Source: an uncultured Rickettsiales bacterium
GTDB lineage: Bacteria > Pseudomonadota > Alphaproteobacteria > Rickettsiales > Rickettsiaceae
Direction of reading: 5' to 3'
Length of the DNA: 64,000 nt
NCBI GenBank assembly: GCA_903952265.1
Contig: CAJBEU010000002.1
Span: 269,064 to 333,063 of the forward strand
Each line of letters opens with the position of its first letter. The first letter of the stretch is position 1. Position numbers and translations under genes: made by a program. The notes beneath the pieces are model-generated. The model saw nothing but the letters and a program-made list of their open reading frames with translations, had not been told where the DNA came from and made no database searches. Below are positions 54,746 through 63,321 of the stretch, in pieces.

Positions 54746-56026
54746 ATGCTCGATATTAATCTCGTAAGAAATAACTCCATCCAGCTGGAAGACATGCTAA
54801 AAGCAAGGGGGATTTTGGATGTCAATATCAACGACTTAATCAACTTAGATGATCAACGAAAAAAAATTACGGCTCTCATACAAAAATTACAAGAACAACG
54901 AAATTTGCTAGCAAAACAAAGAGCTAAACAAAATTCAGAACAAGATTTTTTGCAGGACCAAAAGTTAGCGAGAAAAATCAACGAAGACATTGCTCAAAAT
55001 CAAGAATTTCTTGCAAACGTTACCTTAGAGCTAAACTATTTGATGGACCGAATACCCAACTTTTTGGAAGAGGATGTGCCTTTTGGAACAAGTGAGCAAG
55101 ATAACAAAATAGTGTCTCGTTGGGGGGAGGAAAAAATCAAATCCATAACTAATAAAGCACATCACCTTCAAATAGCCACTGAATTAGGGGGAATTGAAGT
55201 AAATCAGACAGTAAAAATGTCTGGGAGTAGATTTGTTAGTTTTATAGGGGCGCTGGCAGAATTAAAGCGTGCATTAATAAATTTCATGATCGACGTACAC
55301 ACAAAAGATTTTGGTTTCTGCGAGATCTCTCCACCTTATATCGTAAAAGAAAAAGCGATGTACAATAGCGGGCAATTGCCAAAATTTGATGAAGATTCTT
55401 TTGTTACAACTAAAGGGCATAGATTAATTCCTACAGCAGAGGTGCCTCTTGTTAACTTTGTTGCAGACAAAATAGTTGCTCTAGAAAGATTACCAATAAG
55501 GCTTGTGTCTGTAACTCCTTGCTTTCGTTCTGAAGCTGGAAGCGCTGGAAAAGACACAAAAGGAATTATAAGGCTGCATCAATTTACAAAAGTAGAATTA
55601 GTAAGCATAACCGATAGCCAAAGTTCTAAAGAAGAACATAATTTCTTGTTAGAAGCGGCCTCTAGCATATTGAAAAGATTAGAGTTACCACACCAAACTG
55701 TGCTACTTTGTTCCTGGGACACTGGTTTTGCATCTCAAAAAACGTACGATTTGGAAGTTTGGATGCCTGAGGAACAAAAATATAGAGAGATTTCTAGTTG
55801 TTCAAATTGTGGAGACTTTCAAGCACGTAGAATGAATTCCAAGTATAAAGTAAATGGAACTAACTTTTATTTACACACTCTAAACTCTTCTGGTCTTGCC
55901 ATAGAGAGAACAATAGCCGCCCTTTTAGAACATTACTTTTTCGACAACGTTTTACATATTCCAAATGTTTTGCAACCTTATCTAAAAGGAAAAACAATTA
56001 TAAAATGTCAGGATATACTAATATAA
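54746..56026 (+). CDS. serS: Seryl-tRNA synthetase
   Basis: Class II synthetase. 426 residues. The N-terminal helical arm (residues 30-100) that grips the tRNA-Ser variable arm is present as a coiled coil (KKITALIQKLQEQRNLLAKQ). Motif 2 reads CFRSEAGSAGKDTKGIIRLHQ, broken into F-R-S-E-A-G and R-L-H-Q-F; motif 3 is SGLAIERTIAALLE. TAEVPLVN and the serine-site block are intact. Confidence 0.97.
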   Translation: MLDINLVRNNSIQLEDMLKARGILDVNINDLINLDDQRKKITALIQKLQEQRNLLAKQRAKQNSEQDFLQDQKLARKINEDIAQNQEFLANVTLELNYLMDRIPNFLEEDVPFGTSEQDNKIVSRWGEEKIKSITNKAHHLQIATELGGIEVNQTVKMSGSRFVSFIGALAELKRALINFMIDVHTKDFGFCEISPPYIVKEKAMYNSGQLPKFDEDSFVTTKGHRLIPTAEVPLVNFVADKIVALERLPIRLVSVTPCFRSEAGSAGKDTKGIIRLHQFTKVELVSITDSQSSKEEHNFLLEAASSILKRLELPHQTVLLCSWDTGFASQKTYDLEVWMPEEQKYREISSCSNCGDFQARRMNSKYKVNGTNFYLHTLNSSGLAIERTIAALLEHYFFDNVLHIPNVLQPYLKGKTIIKCQDILI

Positions 56027-56114
56027 TTGGTATATTGACTTAAGAATGCAATATTACTTTCGAATCTGACTTGATTATTGGGAGATTATTTTTAATAATG
56101 GCATAGATGGATTT

Positions 56115-56190
56115 GGGCGATTAGCTCAGTTGGTAGAGTATCTCGTTTACACCGAGGAGGTCGGCAGTTCGAGACTGTCATCGCCCACCA
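56115..56190 (+). tRNA. tRNA-Val (anticodon TAC)
   Basis: Acceptor GGGCGAT pairs with ATCGCCC. Anticodon stem TCTCG/CGAGG (one T-G) encloses TTTACAC, anticodon TAC. T-arm GGCAGTTCGAGACTGTC is standard and CCA is encoded. Confidence 0.96.
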
Positions 56191-56270
56191 CCTCTTTCTT
56201 TGTTCTCAAAAAACTTCACGGACAGAAACCAAACTTCCAAGTGATCAAAAAAGGCAATTCTAACTACAAG

Positions 56271-56311
56271 AGCAAAAGATCTTAATTTCTGTCAGTGCTT
56301 TTGCTTTTTTT
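56271..56311 (+). terminator. Rho-independent terminator after tRNA-Val
   Basis: AGCAAAAG (56271-56278) pairs exactly with CTTTTGCT (56298-56305), followed by TTTTTTT. The 19-base loop is long. The rest of the 327 bases between tRNA-Val and the RNase gene contains one more inverted repeat, AGGGCCT (56327-56333) with AGGCCCT about 40 bases on, and no gene. Confidence 0.6.
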
Positions 56312-56517
56312 AACTAAAAAGGGCCTATTTAGATAAGGAGGTCTTTTGACTATTGTTAATAGATACAGGCCCTCCACCAAAGATTCATTAATTCAAAATT
56401 AACGACCTTGACACATAGGTCAAACAATCGTTATTCTTACTGGTCAAAATCAAAAGAACAAGCCACTGAAAAACAGGCAAATTGACAGCTTTACCACACG
56501 TATAGAGAATCATTTTC

Positions 56518-58302
56518 ATGACGCAATTTAATAGAGAAAAAATAATACTGATAGATGGTGTATATAAAGATGAACCAAGAGTTGTACTATTAAACGCAAA
56601 CAATCAGATAGAAAATTTCGAATATAAAACTCAGCAACCCCAAATTAAGGGCAATATATATCTTGCTGTCGTCAAAAGAATAGAACCTGCTTTGCAAGCA
56701 GCTTTTGTAGATTACGGAAATGAGCAAAAGGGGTTTTTACCCATGAGCGAAATAGTGCCGGCGTACTATAATATAAATAATCCAATCAAACGTAGAAAAC
56801 CTCAGATAAATTTTATTCCAACTGAGAAACTAAGAAAGCTGGATTTTAGTAATGAGATTGTTTCTGAAGACGAAGAAGAAGATGCTCTAGATATCGATGC
56901 CATAAAAAATGAATCTGAAATAACGGATGCGGAATCATTGGAAGAATCCTTTATAAACAATCGCAAAAATGGAGAAAAACAACCCTCTCATCAAATACAA
57001 GATGTGTTAAAAAGAGGTCAGGTCCTCTTAGTACAAGCACAAAAAGATCCAAGAGGCAGTAAAGGAGCATCATTTACAACAAATATAGCTCTTGCAGGAC
57101 GTTATTGTGTATTACTACCAAACAAACCAAAAGGACATGGAATATCTAAAAAAATATCAAAGCCATCCGAGCGCAAAAAATTACGCAGATTTATAGACCA
57201 GCTCACTTCTCATTCAAGTGAAGATATAAGCCTTATTATTCGAACATCTTGCCGCAAAATAGCACTCAGCGACATAAAAAAAGACTACGAATACATAGCC
57301 AATCTATGGAACAACATTTGTCACGATTCAGCTAAAAAAGTCGCCCCATCCTTTATACACGCAGAAGAGGGAATAATACAAAGAACAGTAAGAGATACAT
57401 TTAACTCTTCAGTTAAAGAGATCTTGGTGCAAGGAACCACCGTGTATAAGGAAACCTTGAGCTGCGTTCAGAATATGCTCCCTGATCAAGAAGAAAGAGT
57501 AAAATTATACGAAGAAAGCGTACCGATATTTACAAATTTCAATGTAGAAAACACGATAGCCGGACTATATCAGCCGATTGTAGAATTATCCTCTGGAGGA
57601 TACTTGGTAATCAATCCTGCTGAAGGCCTCACATTGATAGACGTAAATTCAGGTAAATCTAATACTCAGCAAAATGTGGAAGAAACTGCTTTAAAGACAA
57701 ACTTGGAAGCAGCCGTTGAAATAGCAAGGCAAGTAAGACTTAGAGACATCTCCGGCCTAATAGTAGTCGATTTTATCGACATGAGAGACAACCAAAATAG
57801 GTTTTTGATAAAAAAAGTCTTAGACAAAGCTTTTCAAAAAGACTCCGCAAAAATTAACATAGGTTCGTTAAGCCAGTTTGGCCTTCTTGAAATGTCAAGA
57901 CAAAGAATCAATTCCTCTTTTCTTGAGACAACTACAGTAATGTGCTCCACATGCAAAGGAAAAGGTCTGGTTCGATCTTCCCACACAAATGACATGTTGA
58001 TCTTACGCACCATAGAGAGCGAAATCACAACTCAATCTCATCCAGTCAGCCAAGTAAATCTTTTCGGGCATATTGATACGATACTTTCTCTTCTTAACAA
58101 GAAACGTAAAGAGCTGATTCGTATAGAAAAAAAATACAATGTGACAATCAATCTGAAACATGACCCTGAAGCTGACATCGAGAGCTTTTCAATTGAGAAA
58201 ATAATAAGCGATAAATCCCTTCGAGAAGGAAACAATGGCTGGCATTCCACAGCATCTTCTGATAGTTCAGAAAAAGACGAGGAATATGATGAAAATTATT
58301 GA
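56518..58302 (+). CDS. rne: RNase E/G family endoribonuclease
   Basis: 594-residue endoribonuclease that starts mRNA decay and trims rRNA/tRNA. An S1 domain occupies residues ~35-160 (NIYLAVVKRIEPALQAAFVDYG), split by an acidic insertion of about 60 residues (SEDEEEDALDIDAIKNES). The catalytic Asp residues are in LIDVNSGK and IVVDFIDMRD. The zinc-link CSTCKGKG lies near 476-483. The C-terminal scaffold of E. coli RNase E is missing, leaving only a short acidic end. It is intermediate between RNase E and RNase G; the S1 insert favours RNase E. Confidence 0.92.
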   Translation: MTQFNREKIILIDGVYKDEPRVVLLNANNQIENFEYKTQQPQIKGNIYLAVVKRIEPALQAAFVDYGNEQKGFLPMSEIVPAYYNINNPIKRRKPQINFIPTEKLRKLDFSNEIVSEDEEEDALDIDAIKNESEITDAESLEESFINNRKNGEKQPSHQIQDVLKRGQVLLVQAQKDPRGSKGASFTTNIALAGRYCVLLPNKPKGHGISKKISKPSERKKLRRFIDQLTSHSSEDISLIIRTSCRKIALSDIKKDYEYIANLWNNICHDSAKKVAPSFIHAEEGIIQRTVRDTFNSSVKEILVQGTTVYKETLSCVQNMLPDQEERVKLYEESVPIFTNFNVENTIAGLYQPIVELSSGGYLVINPAEGLTLIDVNSGKSNTQQNVEETALKTNLEAAVEIARQVRLRDISGLIVVDFIDMRDNQNRFLIKKVLDKAFQKDSAKINIGSLSQFGLLEMSRQRINSSFLETTTVMCSTCKGKGLVRSSHTNDMLILRTIESEITTQSHPVSQVNLFGHIDTILSLLNKKRKELIRIEKKYNVTINLKHDPEADIESFSIEKIISDKSLREGNNGWHSTASSDSSEKDEEYDENY

Positions 58303-59292
58303 ATTATACAGAAAAATCTGGATACATGAAAAGTAGGTTGTTTTTCTAAAGCTGCATGCGCTACAAACATGAAAAAATCAAGCACGACCGTAGAGCTTAA
58401 CCATGATACGTCCAGTACGGCCTTTAAAGCTCACACCAAATGAACGCATAAGCTATTGGGAGGGGTGCATAAAACAATGCAGATCTATGAACCTGAAGGA
58501 ACTAAAAATCCTAGAGGATTGCTACATAGTTGCATCAGCTAAGTACTAATATCTCTCCTATTTAGAAAGATGTATGCCGCATGAATCTTGCAATTCTCAA
58601 AAACACCTTACTTACATAATAGCTTTACCTACAAGCGAACACTCGGTCTCTTTAGTGAAGGACTGTTCCACTACAGGAGATCTTTTACTTTAATGGTCTA
58701 CCGTATAAGCAATATTCAGACACACTTCAATTGTGATGATAAAGTTGCAATGGCAAGGCAAGCCCTAGCCCTAGAAATGATACATGGGGATTATGCGAGA
58801 GCATTTGTCTCAAAAAAAACGTAAAAAAGTAGATGATGTCACTAAAAGCATTGAAATGCGACCGAGATGCATAAGATACTTGTATCAATAAGGATACCTA
58901 ATTTATTGAGAGCCAAATTTATGCAGACTTAATTCTATACCAGACATAGAGCCCATTAGCAATCTGTATAGATGTACTGCACTAGAGCGCCAAGGTCATG
59001 AATTAGCCATTAGGGAGAGTCGTGTAATCTAGGCGCACTTGTGGTTAACCCAATTGAAAATGATTTAGAATCAGCAATTGCTGTTGCTGAGTTTGGATTT
59101 GAGGTTGAGGGCATAAATAATAAAAAAAATGATTGTCCAAAGGTCTGCAGAACGTGATTTTCAAGCTGATGAATACGGTTTTTGCAGAGATTTATGGTGC
59201 GTGATTTTCTGGATTCACCTGATCTTTGCGATCTTTGTGGGATTATGTGAGCCTAAAAAAATTGCACCTATTGTGATCAGTGAAAAAGGTTT
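58303..59292. other. 990-bp gene-poor, decayed region
   Basis: No credible gene. Short open fragments occur on the plus strand: 58455-58548 (ISYWEGCIKQCRSMNLKELK...), 58588-58824 (ends KVAMARQALALEMIHGDYAR), and one near 59050-59110 (NPIENDLESAIAVAEFGFEV). Base composition is a little less AT-rich than in the usual spacers, as expected for former coding DNA. None could be matched to a family. A plausible reading is one or two plus-strand genes in late decay. Confidence 0.5.
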
Positions 59293-59937
59293 CTACAATT
59301 TTTGAAATTGAAGGAATGTAATTGTAGACGAGTTTGTAGCTAAAGCTTTGGAGTGGTATTTTGTATCAAAGTACTCCTCATCTAAAGCTTTAGTCTCACT
59401 TGCACGAAAAGTTTTGCAACAAAGTAAAAGTTGCAAAACTTGATCTGCATAATCTTCAACGTCAGATGCAAAACAAAATGTTCCCTTAGACGTAAGTTTT
59501 TTGGACAACGCAAATACAAAATCTTGATTTACTAGCCTTCTTTTTTGATGACGTTTTTTTGGCCAAGGATCAGGAAATAGTATGTATACTCCATTCAGAC
59601 TGTTGTCAGGAAGACTGGGTATTAAAAGCGATACGTCATCAGGCCAAATGAGCAAATTCTTTAAATTATGCTCTTTAATATTTCTTAATACTCTGGCAAT
59701 TCCATTTTTATATGGCTCTGCACCAAGAAAATACCGCTCCGGATGGGAGAGAGCCATCTTAACTATGTTGTCTCCCATACCAAAACCTATCTCTAAAAAC
59801 TTTAAGCTGTTTTGCGGAATAAGCTCATAAGGAGAGTCTAATTTTACTGCAAGTTGAGGCAATAGATTTTCAAAAAGTTCTTTGCTTGTTGCTGAAAGGC
59901 CTCTGCATACACGTCTTGCAAATGAACGGTTGGTCAT
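59293..59937 (-). CDS. trmB: tRNA (guanine46-N7)-methyltransferase TrmB
   Basis: SAM enzyme making m7G46 in tRNA. 214 residues from the ATG at 59937; a TTG at 59964 is in frame. SAM motif FLEIGFGMGDNIVKMA and the diagnostic FPDPWPKKRHQKRRLV (D-P-W-P-K-x-R-H-x-K-R-R) are intact. The tRNA-Ala gene lies just behind on the same strand. Confidence 0.96.
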   Translation of the reverse strand: MTNRSFARRVCRGLSATSKELFENLLPQLAVKLDSPYELIPQNSLKFLEIGFGMGDNIVKMALSHPERYFLGAEPYKNGIARVLRNIKEHNLKNLLIWPDDVSLLIPSLPDNSLNGVYILFPDPWPKKRHQKRRLVNQDFVFALSKKLTSKGTFCFASDVEDYADQVLQLLLCCKTFRASETKALDEEYFDTKYHSKALATNSSTITFLQFQKL

Positions 59938-60017
59938 AATTCTTAAAATCAATCTGGGCTGCAAAATTTAATTTGAATTAAATTATAATAGAGCAGGTCA
60001 AAGTAGTAAGTGCAAAT

Positions 60018-60091
60018 GGTGGAGGTAAAGGGAGTCGAACCCTTGACCCTCTGCTTGCAAAGCAGATGCTCTACCCCTGAGCTATACCCCC
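60018..60091 (-). tRNA. tRNA-Ala (anticodon TGC)
   Basis: Read on the minus strand: acceptor GGGGGTA pairs with TACCTCC (one G-T), anticodon stem TCTGC/GCAGA encloses TTTGCAA, anticodon TGC; T-arm AAGGGTTCGACTCCCTT is standard, CCA encoded. It is the second tRNA-Ala in the window; the other has GGC. Confidence 0.96.
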
Positions 60092-60368
60092 AAAAGAAAT
60101 CATTTATTTACAAAAAACTCCAAATCCAGTTGAGCTTTCTAGATACTCGCATGCGGAGTACCCCAAACAACAAAGGACTGATAAGAACGAATTAAGGATT
60201 TTATAATAACATTTGCTCTTTATCAATACTGTTTTTGCACCCGGTTGCTTTGTATAAATAAATTAACTTTTTTGAGTTAAATTGAACTTTTTTTATTCCT
60301 GAGCATTGCATATCCTAAATAAATAGTTAATAGATTAAATATGTATTTTAACTTTTAGGAATTCCCTG

Positions 60369-61706
60369 ATGCATCATACGAAATCTGATTCGCTTACAAA
60401 GGAACAGAGAAGCACGGTTTCCATCCTGTTTATAGGGACTTTTCTGGAATACTTCGACTTGATGCTCTATGTACATATGGCAGTGGTGTTGAATGCATTT
60501 TTCTTTCCTACAGAAAATCAACTTGTAAAGACCTTTTTGCCAGCCTTTTCTTTCTGTTCAACATTTCTTTTAAGACCTTTTGGAGCTTTATTTTTTGGAT
60601 ACGTTGGAGATCTTTTTGGAAGAAAAACTGCAATCATTCTCTCAACTAGTATGATGTCCTTATGTTGCCTTACTCTTGCAACGTTGCCTACTTATGCAGC
60701 TATAGGAGTTGCAGCGCCAATTATTTTAACCGTATGTCGAATGCTACAGGGAATGTGCGCAACAGCTGAGGTAACAGGAGTAGAAATCTATTTAGCAGAG
60801 AGTATTAAGCCTCCAAAGCAATACCAAGTAGTTGCCTACGTTACGGTCTGCACTTGCCTTGGAGCTGTTGCAGCTGTTGGTATTGGAGCCTTATTTACTA
60901 ACGCAAAAATCTTTCCTGCAGCATGGGAAAACCATTCTTGGAGATTTCCATTTTTTCTTGGAACATGCATCGGAATAATCGGCGCTATCGCAAGAACAAG
61001 CCTGAAGGAAGCTACAGAATTTGCAGATAAAAAAGGAGCTCCTGTAAAAAATGCTGAAAAGCATAGTTTTACAATAGAAGAGAAAAACGTAGTGAGTTTT
61101 GCTCAAAAAACTCACTTTGAAGCTTCAATCAACTATTTTTTTCTGTTCTGCGCAAAGCCTTCAGCCATTTATTTTATATTCATCCATTGTGGAGAAATTT
61201 TAAGAAACACTTTTGGATTTAGCGTACATCAGGTCTTAGTGCAGAACTTTTTTGTCACCATAGTTGACACTTTGGGCCTGGCAGCCATCGCATATTTGAG
61301 TGCCAAAATTAAGCCCTTAAAAATAGTTAAAGCAAGGCTGTTCATCTTCCTAATCTCGATGTCTTTGTTTCCTATTGCCATGAAATATTATTCCAGCGCC
61401 ATAACAGTTTTTATTTTTCAAGGACTTGCCACAGTGTTTATGCCCAGCAAAGTTCCAGCAAGCCCGATCTTCTTCAAATATTTTCCAATAGCCAAGCGCT
61501 TCAGATACGCAGCCTTTATCAATGCTTTGGCTACTTTAGCTACATATATAGTCTCAACTTTTGGATTAACAGCCCTGTCCAAGAAATTTGGCTATACCGC
61601 GATCTTGCTCAGCTTAATCCCTTTAGGCCTCGTTTTTGGTTTTGGACTGCGATATTTTGAGAAAAGAGAAAAATTGACCGAAAGGTTCGCAAAAACGAGC
61701 ACTTAA
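60369..61706 (+). CDS. MHS-family MFS transporter, ProP-like (copy 1 of 3)
   Basis: 445 residues, 12 predicted membrane helices. Major facilitator of the metabolite:H+ symporter family, as rickettsial ProP proteins. Landmarks: FLEYFDLMLYVHMAVVLN in helix 1, LRPFGALFFGYVGDLFGRK (the G-D-x-x-G-R-K loop between helices 2 and 3), and CRMLQGMCATAEVTG in helix 4. ProP proper carries proline/betaine; in intracellular bacteria the substrates of the many paralogs are unknown. The C-terminal coiled coil of E. coli ProP is absent. Promoter not clear. Confidence 0.9.
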   Translation: MHHTKSDSLTKEQRSTVSILFIGTFLEYFDLMLYVHMAVVLNAFFFPTENQLVKTFLPAFSFCSTFLLRPFGALFFGYVGDLFGRKTAIILSTSMMSLCCLTLATLPTYAAIGVAAPIILTVCRMLQGMCATAEVTGVEIYLAESIKPPKQYQVVAYVTVCTCLGAVAAVGIGALFTNAKIFPAAWENHSWRFPFFLGTCIGIIGAIARTSLKEATEFADKKGAPVKNAEKHSFTIEEKNVVSFAQKTHFEASINYFFLFCAKPSAIYFIFIHCGEILRNTFGFSVHQVLVQNFFVTIVDTLGLAAIAYLSAKIKPLKIVKARLFIFLISMSLFPIAMKYYSSAITVFIFQGLATVFMPSKVPASPIFFKYFPIAKRFRYAAFINALATLATYIVSTFGLTALSKKFGYTAILLSLIPLGLVFGFGLRYFEKREKLTERFAKTST

Positions 61707-61752
61707 AAAAGTTCAGCATAAAACTTTCTTTCTTTAAATTTGGCTAGCTAAA

Positions 61753-61878
61753 ATGGTTTTTCACAAAAGATTCTTTTTTAATATTTCGCACGCGGGACAT
61801 GCAGCAGAATTTGTCCCTCATATTTTTAAAGAAAAAGCCAACAAAGAACTACTAGAGTTATTAAGACCAAAATTTTAA
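61753..61878 (+). CDS. Very small ORF between transporters, possible remnant
   Basis: 41 codons, ATG 61753 to TAA, reading MVFHKRFFFNISHAGHAAEF then a charged helix ending ELLRPKF. Not recognised. The SHAGHAAEF segment followed by an amphipathic helix resembles the His end of an alpha/beta-hydrolase, so it may be the tail of a lost gene rather than a functional peptide. It is the only coding-like stretch in the 248 bases between copies 1 and 2. Confidence 0.25.
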   Translation: MVFHKRFFFNISHAGHAAEFVPHIFKEKANKELLELLRPKF

Positions 61879-61954
61879 TTTCTATGTTGGGGAATAAAAA
61901 AAGTGTTGTAGCCAAGCTTTTTGAGAAAAAGTTTTTATCTAGTTTCATTTAAAA

Positions 61955-63304
61955 ATGACTGTTATGGCAAGTAGCGTATCTGAAATAAAATTATCTAAAG
62001 AACAAAAAACAGCAGTTACCTTGCTCTCCATTGGAACAATGCTCGAGTGTTTTGATGTTGTTTTGTATATGCACATGGCAGTGCTGCTGAATGATTTGTT
62101 TTTTCCTGCATCAGATCCTAGAATCAAAGCTTTTATCCCTGCTTTTTCTTTTTTGTCCACGTACTTTCTAAGGCCTTTTGGCGCTCTATTTTTTGGGTAC
62201 ATAGGGGACTTAATTGGAAGAAAACCCACAATAATACTTACTACATTGATGATGTCTATTTGTTGTATAGTTCTTGCGGGGCTTCCAACATATGAGCAAA
62301 TAGGCATTACTGCTCCAATCGTGTTAACGATTTGTCGCATGATACAAGGTGCCTCGGGAAAGGCTGAAGAGGTGGGAGTACAACTTTACATAGCAGAAAG
62401 CGTAAAGCCTCCTTTGCAATATCCTTTAGTTTCTTTAGTTGCCATTTTTGTAGCAATCGGAAGTGTTTTGGCACTTTCAGTTGGAGCTATTTGCACCAGT
62501 CCAAAATTCTTTGACCAAAACTGGATAAAGCATTCTTGGAGATTTGCCTTTCTTGTGGGCGCCGTAATTGGAATCGTTGGAGCTAAAGCCAGAACAAGCA
62601 TGCAAGAGGCTACCGATTTTGCAGACAGACAAAGACTGTATAATCAAACGTTTAAAAATGTTCACTTTAACTCAGGTAAAAATTCTGTACTTCAGGCCAA
62701 GGTTCCTTTGATCACGTCTTTTTACTACTTTTGCCTTCACTGCGGCAGACCTCCTTGCATATACTTTATTTACGCTTACTGTCCTGAAATTTTGAAAACA
62801 AAATTTAGTTTTTCTGTACATGAAGTAATAATGAGTAGCTTTTGTTTTTGCTTTTCCATAATTTTTGCTTTGATTTTTATCGCCTACTTGAGCTATAAAA
62901 TCGATCCGCTAAGAATAGTAAAAACCAGGTTGACTTTGTTTTTCTGCCTCATGCCTTTGTTTCCAATTGTGATGAGCAAATATCCAAACCCTCAAGTTGT
63001 GATTATATTTCAATGCCTTGCAGGTATATTGATGCTAGAAGATGTTCCCGCTGGCTCAATATTTTTCAAACACTTTCCTGTTCTCAAAAGATTTAGGTAT
63101 GCAGCTTCGCTCAACGCACTCGCAGAGGTAATGATTAATATAGTAACGTCCCTGGGAATAGTTTGGGCAACATTGAGTTTTGGTTATGGTGGTGTTTTTC
63201 TAGTATTCGTGCCTGCAGGAATTATGTTCGCACTAGCTTTGAGACATTTCGAAAATAAAGAATTCAAAATGTCCACGCCACCAAAATCTGAAATCAATCT
63301 TTAG
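61955..63304 (+). CDS. MHS-family MFS transporter, ProP-like (copy 2 of 3)
   Basis: 449 residues, same architecture as copy 1: MLECFDVVLYMHMAVLLND in helix 1, LRPFGALFFGYIGDLIGRK loop, CRMIQGASGKAEEVG in helix 4. It has Cys where copies 1 and 3 have Tyr (LECFD versus LEYFD), and different loops near residues 215-240, so specificity may differ. The N-terminus offers two ATGs (61955, 61964). Copy 3 starts 17 bases after its stop, which suggests cotranscription. Confidence 0.9.
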   Translation: MTVMASSVSEIKLSKEQKTAVTLLSIGTMLECFDVVLYMHMAVLLNDLFFPASDPRIKAFIPAFSFLSTYFLRPFGALFFGYIGDLIGRKPTIILTTLMMSICCIVLAGLPTYEQIGITAPIVLTICRMIQGASGKAEEVGVQLYIAESVKPPLQYPLVSLVAIFVAIGSVLALSVGAICTSPKFFDQNWIKHSWRFAFLVGAVIGIVGAKARTSMQEATDFADRQRLYNQTFKNVHFNSGKNSVLQAKVPLITSFYYFCLHCGRPPCIYFIYAYCPEILKTKFSFSVHEVIMSSFCFCFSIIFALIFIAYLSYKIDPLRIVKTRLTLFFCLMPLFPIVMSKYPNPQVVIIFQCLAGILMLEDVPAGSIFFKHFPVLKRFRYAASLNALAEVMINIVTSLGIVWATLSFGYGGVFLVFVPAGIMFALALRHFENKEFKMSTPPKSEINL

Positions 63305-63321
63305 TTAAAAACCTTTTTACT

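Noticed and set aside
58588..58824. 78-codon plus-strand frame as a gene
   Set aside because: No family resemblance, no ribosome-binding site, surrounded by fragments in other frames; treated as part of a decayed region.
60010..60195. Plus-strand open frame opposite tRNA-Ala
   Set aside because: Same artefact: it translates the complement of a tRNA (VEPLTLCLQSRCSTPELYP).
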